NCBI RefSeq assembly: GCF_041296385.1
Contig: NW_027183609.1
Coordinates: 1-64,000 of the forward strand
Length of the DNA stretch: 64,000 nt
Origin: Aphelocoma coerulescens
Taxonomy: Eukaryota > Chordata > Aves > Passeriformes > Corvidae
Reading direction: 5' to 3'
The translations under genes and the position numbers were made by a program. The notes under the pieces are model-generated. The model saw only the letters and a list, made by a program, of their open reading frames with translations, was not told the DNA's origin and made no database searches. Shown piece by piece: positions 10,469 through 28,879 of this stretch (the first letter of the stretch is position 1; every line of letters starts with the position of its first letter).

Positions 10469-10621
10469 GTATTGCTGATGTAGGGAAACTGAGAATTATC
10501 CTGGAGCTAGAAATGGACCAATCGTCATCCTGATGATTAAGTTATGAAAGAAAAAGCTGGGACTCAGCAGAACTGGACCAGGCATGAGCTGTCAGCCTGA
10601 ACAGGTCACCAGGAGGACAGA

Positions 10622-10672
10622 ATGATGAAGATGAAGATGAAGATGAAGATGAAGATGAAGATGAAGAAGTAG
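10622..10672. repeat. GATGAA short tandem repeat, first PAK unit
   Basis: About eight copies of GATGAA near the start of the unit; the same repeat lies at 19635-19680 in the second unit. Confidence 0.95.
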
Positions 10673-12339
10673 CTGGAAGACCCTTGGTTTCAGCCCTTGG
10701 TTTCAGCAGGACTGGCAATAAAAGGCTGTAAAACCTTCAGAACCCTGGAAGATTCCCTTCCTTGCCACACTGGGCCTAAGCTGGACAGCGCCTTCGAAGC
10801 CGTGCGCTCTGGACGGGCTGTCCTGTTCATGGCTTTGCGCTGCTTCCCAGCGGCCCAAGGCTCTCCCCCCTCACAGAGGGGCCCTGCCCCGCCCCACGCG
10901 CCCCGTGGCCGCTCCCGCTCCGCCCGCCCTGCGGAGATGTTGCCCCCCCACCCGCCCCCCGTGCCCTGGCATCCCCCAGCGCCAGCCGCCCCTCAGGGAG
11001 GGGCAGGAGGAGGGAGCAGGCCCAGCTTGTTCCCCTTTCCTGGCGGTCACGTGGCATCCAAGAGCCAAGGAGGGCTGAAATGGCACGTCCCCCAAACGCT
11101 TCCCTCTCTGGTCCTTTTGGGGCACTAACGCGCTCTGCTCAAGGGAGTCCGAGGGCCTACGCTCGGCTTTCCCTGCTAAGGCCTCATTCTTCCTTCTGTA
11201 AGCTCTATAACTGGCTGGTTGACGTTAGCTCTCTAGGAGATGGGGAAAACGAGACGCTTTCAAATTGGGGGAATTACCCTGGTAAATTACTGCAGTTTTT
11301 CAGCGACAGAATTTCAAGGTGCAGCTGGGCCTTTCAGCCATTGCATCGATTTTCAAATGGCACCCGCAGCATCCGACGTGTGAAGAGCCCAGTGTGAAGC
11401 TCCTCAAAGACACTGCAGCAGTTGTCCCCCAGCAGACAGGACGTGTCTGTGCTGAGTCACCAGAAAAGAGAGCTAAGCCCGGAGTCATTCGTGCATGGGC
11501 AAGCAGAGTTGGTTTCCAGAGAAGTTGCATGCACTCGTTTCCCTCTCCCACTCAGTACTTGCTCTCCTCTTTCAAGCTGGCTCCTGCCTTTAACTGGAGC
11601 TTTTGACAGAGAAGGGAATGACTGCATCTCATTTTCTTTGGGATGTGGCTATCCAAATGTCTGCAAGGAATCTTACAGGGAGCATGGAGCCTGGGCAAAC
11701 ATCTGTGAGGCTGCAGCTTTTGACTGCTTGAAACGGGCCTTCTTTGGGCTCGGCACCTGCAGGCCACCGCAGAGCGGTAGCCGCAGGCTGCTGCCAGAGC
11801 TGCAACACAACAAAACTGTGGCAGCCCGAGAATCAGCGCGCAGCTCTTCTGCATGTTGTCCGACGTTAAGGTGCCAAAGAAAGAGCAAGCAGGAAGAGAG
11901 GAGCTTTGTGTCAGGAGACAAGCCAACACCTCCCTGCCAGAAAGGGAGGTCAGGCTCCAAAGTGAGTCCGAGCAAAGGTCAGCATGCACCTACGTGCTCA
12001 AGAGGCAACTGCGCACTGCAGTACTCCTGGAAACTGATTTCCTTGGCTTCTTTTGTCCCCTAAATGTCATCAAAGCAGTTAGGGCTTTCAGAAGCAACAA
12101 AGATGCCAGCAGGAACAAGCACACTTGCTTTTAGTCAAAGCCTTGGGGAGGAAAAGCCACGTTTGCTTGGATTTCTTGGGGGCCTGCTGGATCGGTGCAT
12201 TTTCGGAGTTACCCCGGGATGCCTTGAGCACTGGCTTATGGACGGTAAGGATTTTTTCTCCTGCTTTATGACTGAGGAGATCTTCCCAGGCTTTTCTTTT
12301 GCGTCAGCTGTACAGAAGATTTCGGTTGCCGGGCGTAAC

Positions 12340-12480
12340 TACGCCAACAGAGCCAGAGCGGCTGCTATTGTGACGTCAAGGGAGCCGGGCCGCATCACAG
12401 TGCTGTCAGCGCGACGTTGTCCCGGCGCGCGCGAGGCCTCCTTGTCCAGAGCAGCTCTTTGGCTCGCTCGCTGCAGGAGG
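12340..12480 (+). promoter_or_regulatory. Candidate promoter of PAK3-like gene with consensus CRE
   Basis: A CpG-richer patch ends about 110 bases before the start codon. It holds a full palindromic cAMP response element, TGACGTCA, at 12371-12378. CREB, CREM and ATF factors bind this site, and CREM drives many testis genes. No TATA box is clear. The promoter role is inferred from position. Confidence 0.5.
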
Positions 12481-12586
12481 ACCCTCGTGACTGAGGCGTT
12501 CTCAGCAGACGGCCTGCACCCTGAGAGGAGTCTTGGTTTTTCCCCCGGGTGGCATTCAGTGTGCAAACCCGCACAGCACTGCTAGA

Positions 12587-19274
<6,688 letters not shown>

Positions 19275-19452
19275 GGAGGCCTTGGTGCCCCGCCAGCTCA
19301 GAGGAGTGAAGAGGGGATGTACCGTATTTAAGAGAAGATTCGGCCATCCCCTGAGTTTTATAATTTAGCTGTTCCATAGTTAGGAAGTTTATGGTTTTGA
19401 GATTTTCTTAGCTTAGCTGGTTTTCGTTAGGACTCCAGTCCCCAGAAAGTTT

Positions 19453-19458
19453 CATTAA
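19453..19458 (+). terminator. ATTAAA polyadenylation signal of PAK3-like gene
   Basis: ATTAAA about 180 bases after the stop codon, immediately before the junction with the next tandem unit. It is the only plausible signal in the 3' segment. Confidence 0.6.
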
Positions 19459-19482
19459 AGGAGCATTGTTTAGCTAAGAGTA

Positions 19483-22284
19483 GAGTATTGCTGATGTAGG
19501 GAAGCTGAGAACTATCCTGGAGCTAGAAATGGACCAATCGTCATCCTGATGATTAAGTTATGAAAGAAAAAGCTGGGACTCAGCAGAACTGGACCAGGCA
19601 TGAGCTGTCAGCCTGAACAGGTCACCAGGAGGACAGAATGATGAAGATGAAGATGAAGATGAAGATGAAGATGAAGAAGTAGCTGGAAGACCCTTGGTTT
19701 CAGCCCTTGGTTTCAGCAGGACTGGCAATAAAAGGCTGTAAAACCTTCAGAACCCTGGAAGATTCCCTTCCTTGCCACACTGGGCCTAAGCTGGACAGCG
19801 CCTTCGAAGCCGTGCGCTCTGGACGGGCTGTCCTGTTCATGGCTTTGCGCTGCTTCCCAGCGGCCCAAGGCTCTCCCCCCTCACAGAGGGGCCCTGCCCC
19901 GCCCCACGCGCCCCGTGGCCGCTCCCGCTCCGCCCGCCCTGCGGAGATGTTGCCCCCCCACCCGCCCCCCGTGCCCTGGCATCCCCCAGCGCCAGCCGCC
20001 CCTCAGGGAGGGGCAGGAGGAGGGAGCAGGCCCAGCTTGTTCCCCTTTCCTGGCGGTCACGTGGCATCCAAGAGCCAAGGAGGGCTGAAATGGCACGTCC
20101 CCCAAACGCTTCCCTCTCTGGTCCTTTTGGGGCACTAACGCGCTCTGCTCAAGGGAGTCCGAGGGCCTACGCTCGGCTTTCCCTGCTAAGGCCTCATTCT
20201 TCCTTCTGTAAGCTCTATAACTGGCTGGTTGACGTTAGCTCTCTAGGAGATGGGGAAAACGAGACGCTTTCAAATTGGGGGAATTACCCTGGTAAATTAC
20301 TGCAGTTTTTCAGCAACAGAATTTCAAGGTGCAGCTGGGCCTTTCAGCCATTGCATCGATTTTCAAATGGCACCCGCAGCATCCGACGTGTGAAGAGCCC
20401 AGTGTGAAGCTCCTCAAAGACACTGCAGCAGTTGTCCCCCAGCAGACAGGACGTGTCTGTGCTGAGTCACCAGAAAAGAGAGCTAAGCCCGGAGTCATTC
20501 GTGCATGGGCAAGCAGAGTTGGTTTCCAGAGAAGTTGCATGCACTCGTTTCCCTCTCCCACTCAGTACTTGCTCTCCTCTTTCAAGCTGGCTCCTGCCTT
20601 TAACTGGAGCTTTTGACAGAGAAGGGAATGACTGCATCTCATTTTCTTTGGGATGTGGCTATCCAAATGTCTGCAAGGAATCTTACAGGGAGCATGGAGC
20701 CTGGGCAAACATCTGTGAGGCTGCAGCTTTTGACTGCTTGAAACGGGCCTTCTTTGGGCTCGGCACCTGCAGGCCACCGCAGAGCGGTAGCCGCAGGCTG
20801 CTGCCAGAGCTGCAACACAACAAAACTGTGGCAGCCCGAGAATCAGCGCGCAGCTCTTCTGCATGTTGTCCGACGTTAAGGTGCCAAAGAAAGAGCAAGC
20901 AGGAAGAGAGGAGCTTTGTGTCAGGAGACAAGCCAACACCTCCCTGCCAGAAAGGGAGGTCAGGCTCCAAAGTGAGTCCGAGCAAAGGTCAGCATGCACC
21001 TACGTGCTCAAGAGGCAACTGCGCACTGCAGTACTCCTGGAAACTGATTTCCTTGGCTTCTTTTGTCCCCTAAATGTCATCAAAGCAGTTAGGGCTTTCA
21101 GAAGCAACAAAGATGCCAGCAGGAACAAGCACACTTGCTTTTAGTCAAAGCCTTGGGGAGGAAAAGCCACGTTTGCTTGGATTTCTTGGGGGCCTGCTGG
21201 ATCGGTGCATTTTCGGAGTTACCCCGGGATGCCTTGAGCACTGGCTTATGGACGGTAAGGATTTTTTCTCCTGCTTTATGACTGAGGAGATCTTCCCAGG
21301 CTTTTCTTTTGCGTCAGCTGTACAGAAGATTTCGGTTGCCGGGCGTAACTACGCCAACAGAGCCAGAGCGGCTGCTATTGTGACATCAAGGGAGCCGGGC
21401 CGCATCACAGTGCTGTCAGCGCGACGTTGTCCCGGCGCGCGCGAGGCCTCCTTGTCCAGAGCAGCTCTTTGGCTCGCTCGCTGCAGGAGGACCCTCGTGA
21501 CTGAGGCGTTCTCAGCAGACGGCCTGCACCCTGAGAGGAGTCTTGGTTTTTCCCCCGGGTGGCATTCAGTGTGCAAACCCGCACAGCACTGCTAGAATGA
21601 TCGGGCAAGTCTGTGCCGCGGTTTGCACGTTTTTTTCTGTGGCGTATTCCGGCTACTTCCTGACCCACCTGACTCGTAAGTAAAGGTTTATCCTGGGGGT
21701 AGCCATCACACGGCTTTTGCTTCACTTTGCTCTTGATGCTCGTTTGTAGTGATGAAGCAGATTTGGGAGCAAAAGTGCCATTAAGGTGCCGCTCCTTTGC
21801 TAAAGCTCCTGCCAACAGCATCAGCTAAAAAGGGGGTGTCTGCACTCGCTGGCGGCTGGAGAGTATTTGCGACGTAACCTGCAGGGGTTGCGTTCCCTCC
21901 ACGGGAGAGCGCGTGGCATTGGACACTGTCATTTCCTCAGCTTGCTGCTTCAGCCGAGACAACCTGCAAATTGCAGGCTGGCAGGGAGCCTCACAAGTAC
22001 TTCTAAAACTTGCCCAGGAGTGAGGGAAAGCACTTTCTTGCTCCAAATCCTGCCATTAGAGGCCTTGGCTCTCTGCTATGACCCTTGACGGTGTGCCAAG
22101 AGAGCAATTCCCTTGGCAATGAAGTGCAAGCTCCTAACCGCTTAGGCTTTGCTCCTGAACCCAGGAGCTGTTCCTGGGCTGCTTTAGAAGAGAACCGCCA
22201 CAGCTATGGGGCCCTTTGTGGAAGCTTTCCTGGGGGATCATTTGCAGCAAATGGATGGGAATTAGTGCATGCAATTTATTAAAA
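19483..22284 (+). repeat. PAK3-like tandem unit, second copy, truncated
   Basis: Nearly identical to 10469-13275. It ends in intron 1 at an A-rich AAAC tract, after which sequence is unrelated. It carries the promoter region and exon 1 but none of the other eleven exons. Confidence 0.95.
21597..21675 (+). pseudogene. Orphan exon 1 of a truncated PAK3-like copy
   Basis: Matches exon 1 of the intact gene at 12587-12665 with an open frame and donor retained. One base change makes Val12 into Phe. The upstream CRE is TGACATCA (21381-21388) instead of TGACGTCA. No downstream exons are present in the window, so it cannot make a kinase unless it splices to distant exons. Confidence 0.88.
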
Positions 22285-22565
22285 CAAACAAACAAACAAA
22301 AAAATAGTGGTGGGAAAGCCTACTCCTATTAAGGAGCCTTTAGAAATATTTTTTTGCTTTTGGACCAGCCAAAAGCCAGCCTAGCACTGTAAGTCCTTTT
22401 TCTCTACCTGAGCTCTAGTGCTGTTTCAGCCAGAAGATCTAAAATCCCTGCGCTCCTGGGGCATACCATCTATCGAGCCATAGGATCCCAAATTTTTATA
22501 TTTTGCTAATTTTTGTAATTTTTCAATTTTTCCATTTTTAATAAATTATTTTAATTTTTAACTAA
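22285..22565. other. AT-rich stretch, no gene recognised
   Basis: Follows the truncation point of the second PAK unit. T- and A-rich runs with an AATAAA at about 22540. It could be the end of a retroelement, but I cannot name it. Confidence 0.4.
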
Positions 22566-22569
22566 GAGT

Positions 22570-22745
22570 TGTCTCATTTCTCACACACAGCGTGGTCCCA
22601 GTGGCTCCCAGTCACACCCAGTATGGTTGCTTTCACTCTCAGTAAGAGTCCAATGTGGCTCCAGTCACTTCCAGTATGAACCCAGTCACTCCCTGTATGA
22701 TAGCATTTGCCCCCACTGTGGTCCCAGTTGCTCCCAGTGTCTTGG
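22570..22745. repeat. ACTGGGA-type minisatellite, opposite orientation
   Basis: Units such as cccagtcactcccagtatgaacccag are the reverse complement of the array at 7560-8310. Confidence 0.8.
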
Positions 22746-23705
22746 TTTGAAAGACAGGTGTCTGCCAAGGAAGGCAGGAGTCTCTCCTGAAATGGAAGGA
22801 AAAAAAATTGCAACCCCCTTCCCTCTGAATTATTATAATTTTGAAATTAAGGAGCTTTATAGGCAAAGATATGAGGAACAGGAATAACAGTTCTTTACTA
22901 ATATATATCTATATGTGTATAACCAGTCAAACAAACAGCAATAGCTATGGCAGTAACAGCAAACAATCACAAACCCAGTCCCAGCCTTCTTGGCTGTCAG
23001 GCCGTTTCCCCTTGGGTGCAGTTCTGCTCTCAGCCAGCAGTGGCGCTGGCGGCTCCTGGTGAGCAGGGCAGGTGCGATGGTTCCCCCTGGGCTGCAGGGG
23101 GCGCTCCGGAGCGAGCTCGGGGAGCACGCGGCACTGACGGCCTGGGATCCCGGGAAGGGATGGAACAAAGATTTCAAAAACCCCCTGGGCAGCCGATCCC
23201 GATGTCCAGCCGGACCCTCGGGAACAGCAGGCTGGAATGGCAGGCTGGAACGGCAGGCTGGAACAGCAGGGATGAGCACAAATCCTGCATGGCAGACAAG
23301 ATGTATCAAAGTTCCAGAGCTGCGGTGGGAACCCCCGGAGGTCTCGGCAGGCAGGGAGAGCCGGGCTACAGAGCAGCGAAGGCTTGAAGCAATGGCAGCG
23401 GCAGGGCAGCCGCAGCCTGGCTCCCAGCGGGGCAGGGAAGGCGGGCTTGGGAATCCCGGGGTCTCTCCGGTAGAAGGAAAGCAGCCGAAGAAGCAGCCTC
23501 TCTCTCCGTCATCCAAAACGCCAGGGACTGACTGCCCACACAGCCAGGTGAAAAAAAGAGTAGCAAGATGCACCCCACCCCTATGGCCAGGTTTTCTGTT
23601 TTTCTTAAGCACCCAGTAATTTGTCCCCGTGGCAACATGGATGGGGAAAATTCCTTTAACAGAAGAAAACCCCAGGAGAACTCCCAAAACCCCAACATTC
23701 TGTTA
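22737..23705 (+). mobile_element. ERV LTR-like element
   Basis: The start, cttggtttgaaagacaggtg, followed by the AT-rich block with gaattattataattttgaa and an ttctttactaatatata stretch, resembles a common passerine ERV long terminal repeat as I know it. The element is GC-rich in its middle. Family and ends are uncertain, and no gag, pol or env is attached. Confidence 0.55.
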
Positions 23706-24190
23706 CAAGCTTCCTGCAGATTGTTCCATCTCTGCTCTCCATATGGAAAGATACAAAGATCCCTTTTGGTTCACACAGTTAAATGTCTGATGGGTCACAC
23801 GGTGATACCTGTACAGATACACATCTGGAGAGAAAGCCAAACATCCATCGAACTCTCTCAACACCCACAGAGCCTGAACCAAACTCTACAAGGCCACGCA
23901 GCTTTACACAGAAATTCATACATTGATAAAACTGTACAACGGGATGCAGGTTTACACAGAAATTGATACACAGGAAAACACAACAATCTGTGCTGTGTGA
24001 ATACACTGACTTCTGTATAAAAATGGCTCCACATGGCGGGAACCGATACAGAACTGTGCGATTACCAAAGGACCCATCGACACTTCCATACCCTTGGAAC
24101 TAAAGACACAGGACTGTAGAGCTCTCCAACTCTGTACATTCCTGTCTGGGGGTGAGTTTATGATGTGTATCCCCTATCGCTGCTCTCTGC
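23706..24190. other. No gene recognised
   Basis: Moderately AT-rich DNA with an internal near-repeat (tttacacagaaattcatacat and tttacacagaaattgatacac near 23910 and 23950). It may be internal retroelement sequence. Confidence 0.4.
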
Positions 24191-24765
24191 CCAGAAATCA
24201 ATCCTGTGCCTTTCTGTGCCTTTAAACTGAGCCCGACGGGGGAGAGAGAAAAAACCGAGCAAACTTTTCAAAGCAGTTGTTCAAGGACACAGACACACAC
24301 GCCTCTGTGTTCTGCTGCAGCAGCGAGAAGAGCGGAGGGAGCGCCCTGCTTGCTTTCCAGTCCGCTTTCGGCTCCTTTTCTCCAGAGGGAGATGGAGAGT
24401 TGAAGTTTGTTTTCCTGGGACTTGGGCTTTTTCCCTTCTTCACTTCTGGACTGTTTCAACATCAGAACACACCGGGAGAATTTTCCACCGAGGCCCTGGA
24501 GGACACCAACCCAGCTCCAAGGAGGAGGAGAGAGAGCACACCTACAGAAGGACTCTGAAATCTTCCCAGGTTTCTCTCCACAGCGAGAGGTTTTAGTATT
24601 CAGCATTATTATCCTTTTCCTGTGTGTTTGTTAAATAAATAGGTTCTCTTTCACTTTCCTCAGAGGAAAATATTTTTTTCCCAGACCTGGTGGGAGAGGG
24701 CTGGTTGTAACCTGCCTTCTGTCAGAGGATATTTTCCTGCAAATTTGTCCAAAGCAGCACACTAA
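24190..24765 (+). mobile_element. ERV LTR remnant
   Basis: The 3' half has the arrangement of an avian ERV LTR end: AATAAA at 24634-24639, then a T-rich stretch with ttttttcccagacctggtgggagaggg and a CTGCCTTCTG block. No coding region follows. Confidence 0.6.
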
Positions 24766-25449
24766 AATAAGTCAGTATTTATTTTGAGGGAAAATGATTT
24801 CTAATGGCATTTTGAGGGTCAACAAATACAAAGATAATAATAAGGATAAATACAAAGAAATACAGAGAAAATACAAAGAGGTGAAAGAGGACAGGAGCTC
24901 ACTGGACAGGTCCTTGGCAGCGCCCGGGCAGACCCTGCATGAATTTGGCTGCCTGAATGCAGCTCTTGCCTGGGCACCAGGGGTGGCCCCCTCTGCGTGT
25001 CTCTCCCAGCACCACAGGGATGCTCCTACCCCTTCCCTGGTGCCCCAGGGTTCTGCAAGTGCCTTCTGGGGCCACCCAGACACCTCCCTGGGCCTCTGGA
25101 GGCCCCATGGCATGGTGCAGACAGGGACTGAATCAAAGTTGCCTTGGAAGATGGAGGCAGGAGAATATTGCCCACGATCTTCTTTCCAGCTGCCCCACAC
25201 TCCTGCAAATCCTGCTGGGACACTCAGGCTCTCCATTCCGGGGCTCTGGAGCTCCCATGCAAACCCATCCATCACTGTGTCCCCTCTCACGTGGATATCA
25301 AGAAAATGACACAGCAATATCTAGAAAATGTGAACTTGATTGATTTGACTGCTCTAAAATTCTACAACTCGAGGGTGACTGGAAGACTATGAGGTGACAA
25401 TCTTATGCCTCCAAAAAGGGTCAACAGTTTGGAACTGGAACCCTCAGGG
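24766..25449. other. Unassigned, probable LTR or repeat debris
   Basis: An A-rich opening (aaatacaaagataataataagg) followed by GC-rich sequence without a recognisable product. Confidence 0.4.
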
Positions 25450-27330
25450 AAACTTCAGCTTCTGGGGGAAAAGGTGCCCTTCCTCCTCTCTCCCTTTGCT
25501 TTATACATCTGAGCTGGAGTCATATGGTTGGAACATCCCCTTGGCTGATTTGGGTCCGCTGGCCTGGCTGTGTCCCCTGCCAGGATCCTGCCCACTCCCA
25601 TCCCCTCTGATGGGGGAAGGAATGGCAGAGGGACAGCGCTGCTGGGCAGTAGCCAGAACACCGCTCTATTATCAGCACCCGTCCAGCTACCAATGCAAAG
25701 CACAGCCCTGGAAGGCCCATGAACTTTCCCTCAGGCAGACCCAACACACGGGACTTGAGCTGCCAGCGGCCCAGGTCACCCTCTGCCAGCCCCGCTCCTT
25801 GGACCTTGTGTCCCCACAAGCAGACACAAAGTGTTTCTGCTGCTCCTCCTCCTGCGCAAATCCACAGAGAGCTGGGATTTTTCCAAGTCTCGTGTCTCCA
25901 TTGTGCCGTATTCCCAAAGAAGCAGCAGCCCCTCCTGATGAACACGGCGAGTTGCACGGATGCTTGTCAGCTCCACTGCCTGCCTAGAAATCTGGAAACT
26001 GCTTCTAAATGCTGCTCCCTTCAGCTCTTGGGCACCGACTGACACAGAGCTGGGAAACAAATGCCCTGGCTGCTGGCTGACAAGGTGAGTTCCGCCAGAG
26101 TCAGAGCTCTGTGGGAAATCTCTATCCATGCCTCTCCTTTGAATAGACCCGCACAGGGGGTGCGCAGGGATGTGTCCTGTATGGAAAGGAAGGAGTGTGC
26201 AAGCACCGTGACTGACACTTTCCCTCTCCATGTGCGTTCCACAGCTATGGGTACACAGACGTGATGGAAAGCCTGGTACAGCCAGAGCCTTCTGTCCCTG
26301 CAGAAGGGAGCGCGGCGGGTGGGGGCGGTTGGTGGGCAGCGAGTCCCGGACAGCGGGCGAGATCCGGCTCCACAGGTGCCAGGCCCCGCTAAGGCTTAAT
26401 GCCGCCTCCTCGGCAACAGGAAAGGCCTTCAGCCTCGTCCCTGCCAAGAGGGGCGGTGCTGGCCTGGCCGCACAGCTCGTTTTCCCCACAGGTTGCAGGA
26501 GATGAGATCACAACGCTTGCAAACACCGACTGCGAGCCACAGCTCTGGGTGCTCACCATGAACCTCAGCTCTGCGAGCGCTGTCTGCCCCAGGCTCCAGG
26601 GGATGCACTGGGAGCCCGGCTGGGCTCTGCCCTGGGGCCATCCTCCAGGGACAGCTGCAAACAGGGAGCATTTGGTTGCCACAAAGAGCCAAGCCATGGC
26701 TGCAGGGAGCTGCTCCGGCTGTGGCCTGCACTGTTGTGTGCTGTGCTCTGGGGCTGCTGCTCCCCACAGAGGGGACTGCACTGGGGTGCCAGAGGAGACA
26801 GAGAAGCTCCAGCTTAAGCCTAACTGGGCTGGGTGGCTGGGCTGGGAAGAGTGGCGAGGGTCAAGGGCATTCACAGAGCTCATCCTGCTCTGTGAAGAAC
26901 GAGGAAAAGGAAGTGGGAAGCCAGCAGTGAGCAGAGCTGAGGCCTGGAGAGCAGCTCTGAATGACCCCCAAATCTCACCAGACCTTTGAGACATTGCTGT
27001 TCTTCAGCCAGTGACAACACGAGTCCCTAAACCTGGGGCTCATTCTTCCTCATGGCCAGGGCCATCAAGGAAGGCTACAGTGCAATGGGGACTGCGGTGA
27101 GCTGGGAACTCACTGGGGGAAAGAGGGAGCACTTGTGGAGCAAAAGGCAGGTGGGGGAGAGAACTGTTCAGAGAAGGGCTGGGCTTCAGCTTGAGCAAGC
27201 TGAAAAAGGGCATTGGGGGTCATCCCAGACTGATTTCATTTCAGAAGTTACTGAACAAGTTTGTTATTGGGGGGGTGTCATATTTTCCCCCGGAGGTGCA
27301 CACTCTGCAAACTTGAGCTGCACTGCCGAG
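25450..27330. other. No gene recognised; 5' part of duplication B
   Basis: Counterpart of 1-1470 plus the B-only insert. Open frames here, including a 197-codon one on the plus strand, show no recognisable features. Confidence 0.5.
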
Positions 27331-28620
27331 CTACTCAAGCACGTCTCTGCTGCAGGTCACGGCGTTTCTTCTTTGGCTTCTTGTGGCCCCGGGGCTGAGC
27401 CACAGCAGAGCCTTGGTGGAGCCCAGAGCAGCCTCAGCATCCACAGAGCCCGGCTGCAAGGAGAGAAAGCAGAAAGCACCCGTCAGCTGAAGGCTCCCGT
27501 CCCCCTTGTCCCAGCCGCCCGCGGTGCCCAGGCCGTGCTGGCCGCGCTCAGGGCGCTGCCCAAAGCTGCCCAGCATTGCTGCCTCTGGCAGGAGAGCAGG
27601 AGGGCAGGACACGTGCCCAGCCTGCAGCCGGCCGTGGCACAGCCACCTCCTCAGCAGCTGCCCAGAGCAGGATGCCGCTGTGCTCGCTGCCATCTCCCAA
27701 AAGCCCTTATCCCAGCCGTGCCAAGAGGACGGGCACCCACCTCACGCCTCCCGCCGCCAGAAGAAAAGCTGCTCCCAAACAGTGTCCTCAGCCCTTCTCC
27801 AAAGGCATGTCCCATCCATGCCACAGCTGCTCCCAAGCACTTTGCCATCCGGACCAGACAGCACCTAGAATGCTTCCTTTGGAAAAACAAACCATAAATC
27901 AATGAAAAGAGATTACAGACAAAAAGGGAAAACAAGGAAAAAGGTAAAAAATCTTCTCCCTGCTGGGCCTTGAGGAAGGTCCAAGCCTGCCATGCGAGGG
28001 AAAACCCCACCCACGGGCCAGGGCAGCCCACGCTTTCTGCCTTCCCCCTGCACTGCCCCCAAAAGTCATGCTGAGCCCAAAGCAAACAAGGGCACTGGAG
28101 CAGCCCAAGCCCTTCCTTGCCTGCAGAGCAAAGCAGCCCATGCACAGCTTCTGGTGTCCAACCTCTGCTCCCACCATGGGGCTTTGTTTGTGTCGGGCTG
28201 GCTGCCCCAGCCCCAGCCCCAGCGCGGGCCACGGTGGGTGCTGGGGGCTGTTGGCAGGGCCAGGAGCAGACTCCCAGTTCAAAACCAGCCCAGCCCATCC
28301 CCCCAGCCCTGCCAAAAAGCAGCTTGGCAGCCGACTGAAGAATTGGTTGCATCCGCCCCAGCAAAGGGGGAAACCTTTGCTTCCCGGCCAGGCTGTGCAA
28401 TGCACAAATCTGGGAGCATCCCCCTGCGTGTGGACTCATCTGCAAATTTGCTGTGGAGCCTGGCTTTGGAGAAGGTGCCACAATTGAAGTCCATCATCTT
28501 CAGCTTGCCAGGTGGAGGAAGAGCTTGTCATCCTTGATGTCACCCTCCATGTCTCCAGCAGCAGCAGCCGCACCTGCCACAGCTTCTCCAGGGGCTCCTT
28601 CTTCCCTGGGGCTGGAGCAG
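27330..28620 (-). pseudogene. PIM-like kinase relic, copy B
   Basis: Same relic as at 1470-2760, with the same one-base shift, the DFN in place of DFG and the AT in place of the GT donor (28438-28439). Those defects therefore predate the A/B duplication. Confidence 0.7.
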
Positions 28621-28879
28621 GCTGTCAGTGCTCTGCCCAGGGCCCCGGCTGTCGCTGAAGCAGAACAAGCAAAAGCAGCTGGCATGGGGGCCACCAGTGC
28701 TGGGAAGAGCAGCTCAGCTCCAGCAGCAGGGCTGCGCATGCCCAGCTGAGGAGCCCTGTGCAGCGATTCAGGCAGGACAAAATCTCTGCCTTTCTTTGCT
28801 GCTTCCTGCCAAGGCGCGTGTGCAGCTGGAACTTACCGGCTCCCTGGGTCAAAGCGTGCACGTGGCTCTCTCCCTTCTC

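Noticed and set aside
11422..12063. 213-codon open frame upstream of PAK exon 1 (also 20432-21073)
   Set aside because: No recognisable domain, poor composition for a protein, and it lies in the promoter-proximal repeat. Its presence in both copies only reflects the duplication.
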